64,000 nucleotides of DNA from Artemisia argyi (GCA_030686995.1 CM060695.1:98980871-99044870), one strand, 5' to 3'; shown: positions 42,120-54,360, numbered from the stretch's first letter. Notes: a model not told the origin generated them from the letters alone. Numbers and translations are program-made.

Positions 42120-42330
42120 ATCAATGGTAGCTATAAGTCATGCAATGGAATAAGACTACGGGTTCTTAAACTTGGTAAACATGTTATCGATGCCCGAATA
42201 ATGTTAGGAACCAATGTCGGTTAACTACTATCATACCACGGTTGAAATTCAATCCGTTTGACAAGAGGATTCCATTCAAGTTCAATCGTTGACAGGTTCA
42301 AAAGTTGGAAAGTAAGAAGGTTCCAATATA
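42120..42330 (+). pseudogene. PIF1-like helicase C-terminal remnant of Helitron
   Basis: Two frames joined by a frame change give CNGIRLRVLKLGKHVIDAR (from 42141) with GTNVG, then IIPR and FDKRIPFKFNR before a stop (to about 42297). This resembles the C-terminal part of plant PIF1/Helitron helicases, where a CNGTRL-type motif precedes an IPR-containing block and an LPF-type segment. Only about 60 codons remain. Its place just before the 3' hairpin fits the RepHel gene of an autonomous ancestor. A search against Helitron helicases would confirm it. Confidence 0.6.
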
Positions 42331-42544
42331 TGACAAGGATGCTAAAGTGTCAAATAGTATGTTGAATGTTGTTTATCATGAAGTGCTACAGAAAATTTGA
42401 ACCACCCAACATTGTTTATTTTGAGTTTTCTAATGAAAGTTTAGCTTCATCTTATTTGGATTTTGGATATGTAATTTATTTTTTGTCGTTAAGATACACT
42501 TTAAATTCTTGTGCAAATGTTTATATCAAGCTTTTTATATGCCG

Positions 42545-42574
42545 CCCGTGATTTATCACGGGTCTATAGGCTAG
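42545..42574 (+). other. Helitron 3' terminus (outer)
   Basis: A 7-bp stem CCCGTGA/TCACGGG, 8-nt spacer and CTAG, followed by the host T at 42575. Confidence 0.93.
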
Positions 42575-43998
42575 TATAAACATATACATAAGTTGATTTG
42601 TTTAAAAATGAGCTAATGCTTATTTTCCTTTTTGGCTTATTAGTATGTTACAAGTCCACTTATACAACACAAGCCTCATGACACAATCTTTATAATTTCT
42701 ACTCATGTATGTCGAGCTATGAAAAAAAATCAGGAAACAATAATGTAACCTCCACTTCTTAACATATTAGCATACATAATTCATATAGATAAGTTTTGAA
42801 ACACTATGAGATAGGAAAAACACAAGGTTTGAGTTTATAGAAACCTTACAAAGCTTTTAGGAGTGGGCTGATTAGGAAGAAAACCAAGAACTCAAAACTA
42901 GAACTTTAGTTTAAACCCAAAATGACCTTCCCAAGATTTATTCAAGAACACCAAGAGAACTTGTTTTGTGAATGTTTGAAAGTAAAAGTGTGTGTGTGTG
43001 TGTCTCCTATGAACTCTCGGCATAAATAATGGAGAATAAAAGGAGTATTTTGACTATACTTTTGGAGTGTGTAGACTAGTGTGTGTGTGTATTTTGGGCA
43101 ATTGTCACTATCTTGTTCAAATGTAAATGTGAACTTGTGAAGTTTTGTTTGAAAATGTATGTGGACATTTGTGTGTGTTGATTAAGAAGAAAAAGGGAAA
43201 ATGGAGAGCAAGTTTTGTATATGTTGTGTTGTTTGTAAAATGAGGTTGGGTGACTAGCTATTTATGGCAAAGGTGACATGTTCTTGTGGGCTTTATTTGC
43301 ATTTCAAGACAAATATTGTTGATGGGAAAATGGGAAGTACTAAGTGTGAGGCAAAAACATGTAAGGGTGGTACCATTGAGTTGGTTACATATCAAGCCAA
43401 AAAAAATCAAGTGGGACAAAAATAAATAAGCCAAAATTTATAAGAAATAAAAATGATACAAAACAAAAATGGGTACAAGGTTCGTAAGGTAACAAGACAA
43501 ACATGCGTTGTGGTGAGTGTGTGTTGTGCTGATGGTTAGAAAAAAAAAAAGAAATGAATTGGTTTTCAAATTTTGATACCATGTGTATCCTTGTGAAATT
43601 TGAACAAAAGGTGGTGGAGTATGTATATATGCATGGCCAAAAATGCAAATGTATACGTAATGTAAAAGTTTATAATTTCAGTTAAATAACTCATAAAATA
43701 AGTTTAATAATGTCATAATGTACTAATTGAATTTAGATTTTAATTAGACTCGTGCCGTTACGCGTTGAATGATGTTTTTTTTTTCTTTTCTTTTAATCAT
43801 CAGTAAATGTCAGAAAATTAATATTTCACATTTTTTGATAAAAATAAATTGTCTGCAAATATTAATGTGTGTCACAGTACGTGGGATAGCTTCCCGTGAT
43901 TTAGTCAAGTGAGCATGTATATGCTCACCTAATTACATAAGTAATAATAAATAGAATTTATTATTAAAACAATGTTCGGAAAATTGCAGGTGGTTACA
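42575..43998 (-). repeat. 5' LTR of LARD-like element, second part
   Basis: This resumes alignment with the 3' LTR at about 17727 and continues to the tip GGTGGTTACA at 43998. It is followed by the target duplication TAGAT. The TG-rich tract at 42990-43090 is longer than in the other LTR. Confidence 0.92.
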
Positions 43999-44003
43999 TA
44001 GAT

Positions 44004-44530
44004 GTACCCCACCACTATACAAACTTTAATGGGGAATTTCATGAGATAAAAGAAGCGGTGGAAACTATAGTCAAGTTTAATGAGGAAAAATTCCACTAAG
44101 ATTATTAATTGAAAATGAAGGCGAAAATGATACCCTAGAGAGAATGTTAGGATTAACATTTTTAGAAAATGTTAAACCACAAAAAATAAGTTCTTATGGC
44201 TTAAAAATAACTTATAATGACAAGTTAATATATATATCCAGATGACAAGTCGTAGTAGTGTTTATATCCCTATAGGAATTATTTATGAAGATTATAAAGT
44301 AGAATATTTTGCTGCTTATATAGACAGTGGTGTTGGCCTCTATGTATGTAAACCTGGATGTTACCCACAAGAATATCATCAAGATCTTGAAACATACAGA
44401 GGAATTAGCTTTTGCAAAAGAGGTTTTGTTGTTAAATAAAGGTATTAAAACTCCTTGGTTACTGATAGGATGTTATTTAATTAAAGGTCCAACATTTTAC
44501 TTTTATGATGCCGGTACAAATGTCTTATTA
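44004..44530 (+). pseudogene. Viral protease region, downstream part
   Basis: Viral coding sequence resumes right after TAGAT. Open blocks include an E-rich helical stretch (44030-44100) and, from about 44242, SVYIPIGIIYEDYKVEYFAAY followed by an Asp-Ser-Gly signature (44323-44331) in a GLYVCKPGCYP context, as in caulimovirid proteases. GPTFYFYDAGTNVLLG ends the domain near 44530. There are frameshifts near 44100 and 44400 and a stop at 44534. The enzyme would cleave the viral polyprotein. An earlier DTGAN signature at 15470 belongs to the same viral frame. Confidence 0.65.
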
Positions 44531-45610
44531 GGATAAAATTTTCTTGAAAGGTTTAATAAGGTTGTATTCGATACTGTAGCTTTTCAAATTTTATTTAAAA
44601 CACCCATGCCATCATTTAATATCTGGTAAAAGGATGAATAAAGCTTATGGAAGGAATTTACCTATAAGTTTTAAACGTCGTGAAAAACATGATGACATAG
44701 GATACCAAGGAAGACCAATCCTTGAACGAGGAAAGCTTTTATTAAAATATCAAAAAGATGAAAACCTTTTAGATTACCAAGTAAATCTTAGAAAGTTTGA
44801 TAATAGTATAGAAATATAAAAGAAAGGTTAAATAATTGCTATAAAGATAATCCTTTAAAATTTTGGGATAAGAACCAGATAATGGCTAAACTAGAAATGA
44901 AAGACAAAGATAAAGAAATCAGGGTAAAACCCATGCGATATAACCTTGAAGATCAAAAAGAATTTCAAGTACGAATTAAAGAACTCTTAGATAGTAAATT
45001 AATAAGGCGTAGTCATAGACCCTCATAGTTCGCCAGCCTTTTTATTAAGAAAACATGCTGAAATAACAAGAGGCAAAGCAAGGATGGTAATAAACTATAA
45101 AAAGTTAAATGAAAATACAATATTTGATGGGTACTTTTTACCACATAAAGAAAGTTTGATAAATGGGACCCGAAATAAAAAAGATGTTTTCTAAATTTGA
45201 TTGTAAGAGTGCTTTTTGGCAAATGAAAATGTATCCTGAGAGTATAGCAAACACTGCATTTTCTACTCCACAAGGCAAATATGAGTAGTTGCGTTACCTT
45301 TTGGATTAAAAAATGCTCCTCAAATATTTAAGAGGAAAATGGATATTATTTTTAAAGAATATGATTTCATTTTTGTTTACATTGATAATATTTTAGTCTT
45401 ATCTGATGATATAGGCACACACTTGAAGCACCTAGATATTTTTGTAGATTTATGTATTAAAAATGGCTTAGCCTTATCAGAAAAGAAAACAAATTTGCTT
45501 CAAAAAGAAGAGTTAGGAAAACCATTTCAAAAGTTACCTAAAAAAGATAAGATATTCAGCTTCGATAAAGGCCTAGAAAGACATGTAAGAAAAATAAAAA
45601 AACCTTTGTA
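44530..45610 (+). pseudogene. Viral reverse transcriptase
   Basis: The PR-RT linker ends in YQVNLRKFDNSIEI (about 44810). RT begins with the PMRYNLEDQKEFQVRIKELL region (about 44935), then ARMVINYKKLNENT (about 45080), a finger/palm stretch with several stops (45150-45270), LPFGLKNAPQIF (about 45296) and the catalytic box, which here reads YIDN (45378-45389) instead of the usual YIDD, then an EKKTNLLQKE segment. At least three frame changes occur. RT of this family copies pregenomic RNA into the DNA genome. This copy is dead from stops, frameshifts and the lost second catalytic Asp. Confidence 0.85.
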
Positions 45611-46020
45611 AAGATTTACCGAAACTACAATTACCAAAAGAAGTCGATGATCTAATTTTAGAGACTGGTGCTTCTGAAAATAATTGGAGTGGTGTACTAA
45701 AGAAAATAGATTATAAAAAAGAAAAACATAAAATTGGAGAAAGTATTTGTAGATATTGTTTTGGCACTTTTAGTGATACGGAAACAAGATATCACATAAA
45801 AGAAAAAGAATTATTAGCGATGGTAAGGAGTTGTCAAAAGTTTTATTATTTCTTGCTACAAAAAAGATTTTTGTTAAGAACTGATAATACTCAAGTAAAA
45901 GCCTTTATAAATAATAATTTGCCATCTAAACCTGAATTTAAAATATGAATCAGATGGAAAACTCTTTTATCTAGAGTATTGTATTGATATAGAGATTAAA
46001 AAATCTGAAAGAATGTTTTA
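45600..46020 (+). pseudogene. Viral RNase H
   Basis: The frame continues from RT as PKEVDDLILETGASENNWSG (about 45640), where the first catalytic Asp position reads Glu, then a KEKELLAMVRSCQKF helix (about 45808), LLRTDNTQVKAFINNN (about 45875) and a decayed end near 46010. The D-E-D order of the family is partly visible. RNase H removes the RNA template. It ends just before the next ORF at 46040, as expected if a separate gene follows. Confidence 0.75.
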
Positions 46021-46039
46021 GGATATTTCCTGACTTGAG

Positions 46040-46294
46040 ATGGAAAAGATCGTTGAAGATATTAGTATATTGCTTACTCGCATGGAAATAATGGTAAGAG
46101 AAATGAAGGATACTGCTTCAGATATGGCAGAATTAATGGATGTTATAGAAGTCATTCCAGAAAATATGGTTGAGATAAAAGGTATATTTAAAAGACAACG
46201 TTTGACGATCAAGGCAAATGCTGGAAATTATGGAATTGAAAACATTCAAATAATTTCTGATGAACAAATGATGGACATAATTTCACAAAAATAA
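46040..46294 (+). pseudogene. Probable viral transactivator, N-terminal coiled-coil part
   Basis: An intact 84-codon frame begins MEKIVEDISILLTRM with heptad-like Ile/Leu/Met spacing, then Lys/Arg-rich sequence. It starts 20-30 bp after the RNase H end on the same strand. In caulimovirids that encode one, the translational transactivator/inclusion-body protein gene lies directly downstream of pol, so position supports the call. Sequence alone does not. The frame ends at 46292-46294 and similar coding continues in another frame. Confidence 0.5.
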
Positions 46295-46309
46295 AATGAA
46301 ATCGAGGTA

Positions 46310-47090
46310 AAGGGATCATATTAGTTTTGAAAAAATCATTCAAAATCCAATTATTGAAGATCCGGTCGAATTACAAACTTTAATGAAGAAAGAACTATAC
46401 AGTTTTTTTAACACAGATACAAGATTTGTTGATTTCAAGGGGGTATACCCAAGAATCAATTATTTGTAGGCTTGCAATCCTGACGATATTAGATACTGGT
46501 ACGAATTTGGGGCTGTAAACTCAGTTTATCTTACACCCCCTAATTTCCCAGAAATATCCAAGATGCCAATGTGGCTGCAAAATTCTCTAAAAGAATGTTA
46601 TAAGAATAATCCTTTGATAAATTATATGCTCAATTGATGCTGAAATTCCTATCAGCCGGACCAGATTTTCATTAAGAGTATAGGTATTCAGTGTACCACT
46701 TCATCCAACTAGTAAAAGCTAAAGATAAAGAAAATAAAATGAAGACATTTAGAAAGCCATTTTATGGATTTTACACAAGAGGGATACATATAAGATCTAT
46801 TGGATTAAGAATAATTTTACAAGCAATGGAGACAACCCTAAAATGGGATTTTAGGACATATGGTGGAGAAAGTATTTTTTTTCTCCAATAATGATCGCTC
46901 TGGCAAGGAGATCACCTCCAAGGGCTATAACATACCTCCAACAGAGAATGAAAAGAATTGTAAGAGGTATAATTAAATCAAACCCAGATGCTCAAAAAAG
47001 ATTTTGTGTGCAAAGAAATCGCCAAGGAGAAGGAGGAGAAATATGTCTGGCATGCTCGAAGGGCAAAGTGATAACAATAATCCCTGATGA
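46310..47090 (+). pseudogene. Probable viral transactivator, central and C-terminal part
   Basis: Shifting frames read a helical start (about 46325-46420), a DFKGVYPRINY block (about 46432), YWYEFGAVNSVYLTPPNFPEI (about 46496) and MPMWLQNSLKECYKNNP (about 46563). A stretch near 46690-46890 and a basic C-terminus (RRSPPRAITYLQQRMKRIVR near 46906) follow. A Tyr/Pro-rich middle and basic tail are compatible with transactivator proteins, but I did not recognise a definitive motif. Viral similarity stops at about 47090, at a Helitron end. Confidence 0.5.
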
Positions 47091-47099
47091 TTAAAGTTA

Positions 47100-47533
47100 C
47101 TAGTTAGATAACCCGCGCGTTGCGGCGGGGCGTTTTGATAAAGAAGCAGTTTAGATTGTTTGTGTACAAAAGCATTTTGTAAGATAGCGCACAAAAGAAT
47201 GGGTAATATATCTGTTGTTGTACACCACATGCAGATAAAGTTTTGAAACAAATAAATTGCAGAACATGTGATGTAAATCGTAAACGAAAATTACACTTGA
47301 TAAAAGCAACAAAATGATAGATATTAACTTCAAATCTATATATACTAAATTTCTATACATAAGGTTTATGAGTAAAAGTCTTGCCATTTGGCAGCTTGTC
47401 TCCAAAGCTAATAAGTTAACACAAATGGTGGAAAGAAATTTCTAATACTTAAAGTTTCTGATATAGCTTTCAATACATAATGTAAGTAATTTCAGCAAAG
47501 TATAACAAATAAGATTTTAGTACATATGTTTTA
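47100..47533 (-). mobile_element. Minus-strand Helitron 3' end (5' end not found)
   Basis: On the minus strand the sequence ends CCCGC-CGCAACGC-GCGGG, spacer TTATCTAA, CTAG, with T following (A at 47099). This is a 5-bp GC-rich hairpin and terminus of a different Helitron family from the pair at 23369-42574. The body extends right into AT-rich non-coding DNA and is cut at 47534 by an LTR element. The 5' TC end was not located. Confidence 0.7.
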
Positions 47534-50500
47534 TGTAACACCCCCTAAATTTCAACTAGAGCAGTGGAAGACTTTGTAGGGTATTACTTAGAGGATCGAA
47601 GTCAACGTCATAGAAAACGACTCAAAGAGACGTTTTAAAGTTATGTTTATCATTCATTTAAAAGCAAGTTTTCAAATACAACGTTGTTCCATTAGTTTTA
47701 ACATATCATAGAAGATATGAGTTATTAAAAGCGAATGACAAAACATTTTATTTAACACCCGTATAGGGGTTTAGTGCCCTATCCATGCCTTGAGCTCCTT
47801 CGCATTAATTTCCTGAGATAAACATGCTAAAAGTCAACAAAAGTTGAGTGATATTCATAGGTTTAAGTTTAGTAGTTGAACACAAGCGATAGTGATAATT
47901 TCATCAATTTACAATTATAAGTTAAAAATCATTTATTATTGCATTAAGCTCATGACACTCATCCGATTAACAGATCTCATCAGAAATGATGGATTATAGT
48001 AACAGGGGCCCTCGGGATAGGTCCTTGCCAGTAACCTATTAGATTTCAAATAAAATGCATTTGGTAGTTTTCTCAACGCCCAAACGGGGATTGTCAATCC
48101 CTAATAGATCCATCCATAATTATTTACGTTCACCCTCTGGGTGACTAAGGTTCATGATATGAGGGGCTTTTGGCAATAAGGGACTTAAGCAATAACAATT
48201 TCAGACATAGTATAAGAAAATACTTGTGTTCAGATTTTAAAGCATGTATCTCCCCACGAAAACAGTTTTATAAAAGTGGGCTATGAACTCACCTTAGTGG
48301 TTTAGTGATAAAAATATCGATACTCAGTTTGCAAAATGGGAACGGCTCCACACACGACCTAGATAATATATGGCAAGTTTTAGTGTTTGATAGTCTTAAT
48401 GTTTTAATCGCGAGTAGTTTTTGAATACGTGAATTGTTAATTTAATGATAGTAAAACTTTTGGTTTTATAGTATATCGTACGTTTAGTTTAGTTATATAT
48501 ATATAAATATAACGTAAAGTTTAATAATAATAATAATAATAATAATAGTTTGAAATAAAATGTAACGTCGTGACGTGAAATCGTAAAATGGAAGGTAAAA
48601 ATAAAAATGTTAATTTTAGTATATGATCCTTGTCTTTTCCAAAAATTTACACTTTTTACCCTAACGGCGTTAGCGTTACGCCGTTAGTTCAAAATTAAAT
48701 ATATTTACGTTTTACGTCCAAAACTTTTATAATACTTACACTTTTCACTCAAAAGTTTAGAAAATCAGTTTTTAATCCTTAAGTTTGCGAAATGACAGTT
48801 TATACCACAACTTTGAAAAATTGACACTTTTAACCCGAATTTTATAAAATTTGCAAATTTAGTCCAAAATTCACTAAATTCAAAACTTAGTGTTTTTATT
48901 TTTTAATTAGTTTAAAAATAGCTTATTTAACTTTTCCCAACAGCTTATTAGTCGAAAAGCTTATTTCATAGCTTATGGGCTTTTTAACGAAATAACTAAG
49001 GCCCGTTAAGGTTTTTAGATCCAATGGGCCTACGAGGGTTTTGGGCTAAGGTTAGGACCATGAAAATGTTACTAAACAGCTTATTGCCATAGCTTATACG
49101 ATCGACTTATTTTTGGCTGATTGGGCCTTAAGGCTCAATCGTTGGTTATTAGTTTTCCAAAATAGTTTTTCATGTCGATTTGCTTTGCATCATTTACTAT
49201 GTCCAAACGTAAGTATTTTTACTAAGGTTCTATATGAAAGTGATAGTCTATTAGGGGGTCGATTGGTTTGTGAAATAAAATAACATGCTCGTTAAGTAGA
49301 TTTTAAAAATATACAAGCGTTTCATGAGTAGCATGGAACGAGTTTTTATAAAAAGACTTAGAAAATTTAAGAGTTTTCAAGACTTGTTTGTATACGTTAG
49401 AAAGGTATTCCAAAATAGTTTGTACGTAGCTTTTTAGTTTCCAAACTTTATATAACTTGATTGTTGAGGTGGAAAATATATAGACTAAGGTAAAATATGT
49501 ATGTGTCGTTTATTAAATTTACGAGTACTAAGGTGCATTCGTTTGTGTCGTGTACGAAAATAATACAAGTGTACGTGTAAACAAATATTGAAAAGAGTCG
49601 TATAGGAACTTACGACACCAAAATGGTGGGGTAAAACGAGACGTAGAGTCGAGGAGAGTGTAGAATGAGTGTGTAGCATGAATGGTTGCTCGACCTAGGT
49701 TCACAAACAATGATTTGTTCCCTCTAAACACCATCCGATTACTTTGAATTCCTACCCAAGCTACTCGACTCAAGAACTAGACTCAATACTTAGTATTTGT
49801 GGCGAGTTTTTGGTTTCCATGAATATGAAAAATGAAGCATGCATGCATGGCGTTTATATATGGTACCTAGTGTATCCTAGTGTCTAAAACTTAATGAGAT
49901 GGGATTGTTACGTGTATTCAAAAGTCCTAAAGTGTAAGAGGATACATGTTACTCAAGGTTCTTGTTTCTTATGTGTCGACATCCTCAACTTTCAAAGAAA
50001 ACGTGGGTTTTGGACTTTTAAAATGAAATGGTACTTGTGAATTGGCTTTTAAAATGGTGTAGTACTTTGCCTAGGTGAATAGAATATGAATATGGGTGTG
50101 CATGAAAAGAGGAGGTACTAGTTTGTTTGAATAATACATGTCGACACCCTTTTGTTTTGTAAACCAATTTGTTAATCGCACATGGCTTGGTGACAACCGA
50201 TTTAGTGTAACATTTAAACATCAGGTTGTGTTTAGAAATGATTTTTGGACCTTATAGAAACAAACATGGTTCAAAATGGTTGAGTTTTGGATTAGTTGGA
50301 ATTTTATGAAATCGTTTTTGGGACAAACGCTTTTCCTAGTAAAAATGTATCTAGACTTGATGTGAGAAACTAAAAATCGACACTCTAAATGTTGGGTAGA
50401 GGAGGAACGAGGGTGTGTAAAAATATAGGGGTGTCGTGTGTGGGATTTGGGCGTACGAGACTTGTTTCTTACTTGTCTTAGTCGAATGGTTTGAAAAAAA

Positions 50501-50944
50501 ACAAAAGAAGGAAAATGGGCCTGAAATGGTTGGGCCGTGAATAGTAACAGGCCAGAAATTATTTTGGGCTTAGAGTGTAATTAAGGGTCCGGTTTGGTGT
50601 AATTAAGTTTAGTAAAAATATTAATTGTGATTAGTGAAAAGTTTAGTAAATATTTAGTGAGACGTTTACTTGAGTCCGGACGTTGACGAACGCGTTTTGT
50701 TAAAATACGTTACGTAAGTTCGCATGTGATAAAAGTTTAATATTCTCGCGATTTTTAGACTATAGTGGTACATGTGTGAGCATCGTTCCGAGGAAAAAGG
50801 AATTATAAGTATCGTAGTGATTTCGAGTAACATAGCATATTTAAAAAAAAATTGTTATTGGTAAAAACGTTATTAATTAACGTAATGATATATTAGTCTT
50901 TGATTAACTTTTACTATTCATAGGGAAAATTACGGGAGATTACA
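47534..50944 (-). repeat. 3' LTR of element 3
   Basis: It is 3411 bp. In sense it starts TGTAATCTCCC and ends GGGGGTGTTACA. It includes an (AAT)n run near 48520-48547. No second copy is present in the window. Open frames within are not genes. Confidence 0.88.
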
Positions 50945-50961
50945 GTACCAACCCTTATTCT
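50945..50961 (-). promoter_or_regulatory. Polypurine tract region, element 3
   Basis: The sense strand reads AGAATAAGGGTTGGTAC immediately before the LTR start TGTAATC. Confidence 0.75.
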
Positions 50962-50980
50962 GAATTCCGTCCCGGAATTC
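50962..50980 (-). promoter_or_regulatory. GGGAC-loop hairpin, element 3
   Basis: Perfect 7-bp arms GAATTCC and GGAATTC surround the loop GGGAC (GTCCC on the + strand at 50969-50973). It lies 17 nt from the LTR. Confidence 0.8.
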
Positions 50981-51011
50981 TAGTCTAAGATGGTCGTCAG
51001 GGATGCCTAGG

Positions 51012-52625
51012 AAAAAAGATGGGGGTATTTGGCACGAATTTGGTCCTCGCGTTCCCAAGTGTATTCCGGTCCTCGCTTGGAGTTCCATCGAACCTTGACT
51101 ATGGGAATACAGTTTTGTTTTAATCGTTTGACTTCCCGATCCATGATTTCTACTGGTTCTTCTGTAAAGACAAGTTTATCGTCGAGTTGAATCTCCTTGA
51201 GTGGGTCACTAGAGATTCATCGGATAAACACTTCTTAAGGTTAGACACGTTGAAGGTAGGGTGTACTCGGCTAAGTTCTTCTGGCAGCTCTAGCTTATAT
51301 GCCACTGGTCCAATCCGTTCTAGGATGCTAAATGGTCCGATGTATCTAGGGTTTAACTTTCCACGCTTTCCAAAGCGTATCATTCCTTTTCAAGGAGACA
51401 CTTTCAACATTACTCTATCTCCAACCTGAAATTCCATAGGTTTTCGTCTTATGTCGGCGTAGCTTTTCTGCCTGTCTCTTGCAGCTTGCAGCCGTTGTTT
51501 GATCTTAACTATTTTCTCCGTTGTCTCATGAATGAGTTCGGGCCCGGTGAGTTGTATGTCACCAACTTCGGCCCAATAAACGGGGGATCTGCACTTTCTT
51601 CCATACAGTGCTTCGAATGGTGCTGCCTTAATACTAGTGTGATAACTATTGTTGTAGGAGAATTCTACCAACGGTAAGTGTTTGTCCCAACCTTTTCCGA
51701 AGTCAATCACACATGCTCGGAGCATGTCTTCTAAGGTTTGGATGGTTCTTTCACTTTGTCCATCGGTCTGAGGATGGTATGCTGTGCTCATGTCTAACTT
51801 AGTACCTAGAGCTTTCTGCAAAGATTTCCAGAAATGAGACGTGAATCGACTATCTCGATCAGAGATGATGGAGATAGGCACTCCATGTTGGGTAACAATC
51901 TCTTTTAAGTACAACTGTGAGAGTGTATTCATTTCGTCAGTTTCTTTGATAGGCAGAAAGTGAGCGGATTTGGTGAGACGATCAACGATGACCCATATGG
52001 TATCATATCCTGTTGACGTCTTGGGTAGTTTGGTGATGAAGTCCATTGTAATCCGTTCCCATTTCCACATGGGAAGTTCGGGTTGTACCAACAATCCTGA
52101 TGGTTTCTGATACTCTGCTTTTACTCTCGCACAAGTCAAACATTTTCCAACATACTCTGCTATGTCGGCTTTCATGTTTGGCCACCAATAGAGTTTCTTA
52201 AGATCCTGGTACATCTTGTCGGAACCTGGGTGGATGGAGTACTTTGATTTGTGCGACTCATGCATGATGAGTTCACGTATTCCTCCATAGAGTGGAACCC
52301 AACTTCTTTCCTTAAAACAGAGCATTCCGTTTGATCTCTTCACAAAACCATTTGAGTTCTCCGGCATGCCGTAGATTCTTTCATTTGGTCTGTTCTCTTC
52401 TCGAAGAGCTTCGGATTGCGCTTGAAGTATTTGTGATGGAAGAGGCGAACAAACCGTCATTCCCAAGGATCGGACCCTGAGAGGTTTTATTCGTTCTTTC
52501 CTGCTTAAGGCATCTGCCACGACGTTTGCTTTTCTCGGATGGTAGCGAATCTCACAATCGTAGTCGCTAAGCAATTCTAACCATCGGCGTTGCCTCATAT
52601 TCAACTCCTTCTGATCTAGGATATG
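51012..52625 (-). pseudogene. RNase H C-terminus and integrase of element 3
   Basis: From 52604 downward: [21 protein letters not shown] and ADALSRKER (RNase H end), then integrase HHCC ([18 protein letters not shown] ... CLTC), catalytic Asp in [13 protein letters not shown] and [11 protein letters not shown], Glu in the [12 protein letters not shown] block, then [10 protein letters not shown] and [17 protein letters not shown] to TGA change at about 51387-51389 cuts it after KVSP. The frame reopens at 51383 ([17 protein letters not shown]) and shifts near 51205. The tail KVRWNSKRGPEYTWERED (about 51070), a chromodomain-like end, is in another frame and finishes at about 51012. It is the best integrase in the window. 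Confidence 0.92.
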
Positions 52626-53840
52626 TTAAAGACTTTTGTGATTTGTATATACCGTGTACTTGGTGCCGTACAGATAGTGTCTCCATACCTTAAGAGCAAA
52701 TACTACTGCTCCTAATTCCAAATCATGAGTTGTATAATTTATTTCATGCGTCTTGAGTTGTTGTGAAGCATAAGCTATCACTTTGTCTCTTTGCATCAGT
52801 AGCGCACCTAAACCATGGTACGACGCGTCGCAGTACACTACGAAGTCTTCACTTCCTTTCGGTAGTGCTAAAATCGGAGCTTCACAGAGTTTCTTCTTTA
52901 ACAACTGAAAAGCCGATTCCTGCTTTTCCTCCCAACTGTACTTCTTGTTCTTTTGTGTTAACTCGGTCAAAGGCTTGGCGATTTTTAAAAAACCTTCAAT
53001 GAATCGCCTGTAGTAACCGGCAAGACCTAAGAATTGGCGTATTTCCGTGGGGTTGGTAGGAGATGCCCAATCCTTAACGACCTCAATCTTTGCCGGATCC
53101 ACGTGGATGCCTTGACTATCGATAACGTGACCCAGAAATTGTACAGTCCTAATCCAGAAATCACACTTAGAGAACTTGGCATACAGCTCTTCCCTCTTGA
53201 GCAACTCTAAGATGATCCTCAAGTGTTCCGCATGTTCTTTCTCGTTGCGAGAATAGATTAAGATGTCATCTATGAATACAATCACAAATTTATCCAAGTA
53301 TGGTTTGCATACTCGATTCATCAAATCCATAAACACTGCGGGCGCATTGGTTAAACCAAACGGCATCACTTGGAATTCGAAGTGTCTGTATCGAGTCCTA
53401 AAAGCTGTTTTGGGTATATCTTCCTCTTTAACTCTTAGTTGATGGTACCCTAACCTTAAGTCGATCTTCGAATAGACACTCGATTCTTGTAGTTGATCAA
53501 ACAAATCATCGATCCTGGGTAATGGATACCGATTCTTCACGGTTAATTTGTTTAATTCTCGGTAGTCAATGCACATTCAGAAAGTTCCGTCTTTCTTCTT
53601 AACGAATAGGACTGGAGCTCCCCAAGGTGATGAACTTGGTCGGATGAAACCCTTATCTGACAACTCTTCTAGTTGTTCGGCCAATTCCTTCATCTCGGAC
53701 GGGGCTAACCTATAAGGTGCTCTTGCCACCGGTCCTGCTCCAGGCACAAGATCTATCTGGAATTCTGCTTGGCGGGTAGGTGGAAGGCCGGGTAAATCGT
53801 CAGGAAAAACTTTTGGAAACTCCTTGATGACGGGAACGTC
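52626..53840 (-). pseudogene. Reverse transcriptase / RNase H of element 3
   Basis: Reading down from 53840: [43 protein letters not shown], a TGA where Arg is expected (about 53576), then [63 protein letters not shown], catalytic [10 protein letters not shown], the connection, and RNase H with [15 protein letters not shown] and [20 protein letters not shown]. It ends at TAA (52624-52626), a probable Gln CAA to TAA change. All RT catalytic residues are present. Only nonsense changes prevent a full polyprotein. Confidence 0.93.
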
Positions 53841-53846
53841 CTCCAG

Positions 53847-54350
53847 TCATTTTTCCATTGATTTATCTTCCGTTACTCGAACCATGAATACTTGACAACC
53901 TTGATTCATGTATTTCACCGTTCTGAGGTACGAGATGATACCGTGTCGCGGTTTACTCTTATCATCCTGGATAATGAGAGTTTCACCGTTAAATGGAATG
54001 TGGACTGCTTTCTCATCACAGATGATTCTAGCATGGTTTTTGGATAACCAATCCATTCCGACGACGACATCAAAACTACCTAGCTGTGTAGGCAGGAGGT
54101 TGATGGGAAAAGTTTCGTTTTGTAGGGTTAGGGTGAAATTCTGAATTGCGGTGTCTATGCCAATTAAATCTCCGTTGGCCATTTCGATATCATAGGCAGT
54201 ATCTAACTTAGAGGGGGCAATGTTAAGTAAGGGGGCAAAGGAAGTAGACACAAAACTCTTATCGGCTCCGGAGTCAAATAATACTTTAGCACTATGATGA
54301 TTGAGTAGGAACGTACCCGTGACTACGTCTGGGTTCTGTGATGTATTTCT
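53847..54350 (-). pseudogene. Retropepsin of element 3
   Basis: In sense: [12 protein letters not shown], the active site DSGADKSF (DSG at 54267-54275), then [24 protein letters not shown] and IPFNGETL. The frame ends at a TGA at 53847, just before the RT linker. Ser replaces the more usual Thr of DTG, a common tolerated variant. Upstream Gag is absent: the sequence changes character at about 54360. Confidence 0.88.
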
Positions 54351-54360
54351 GATTGGCGTG

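Larger units (their letters stand above)
47534..54360 (-). mobile_element. Tekay-like chromovirus element 3, 5'-truncated
   Basis: The minus-strand element has one LTR (47534-50944), PPT, integrase, RNase H, RT and protease. Similarity stops at about 54360, just upstream of the protease; gag, PBS and the 5' LTR are missing from the window. The left flank is TTTTA (47529-47533), with no partner visible. Pol is well preserved, broken mainly by single stop changes and one frameshift. Confidence 0.9.
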
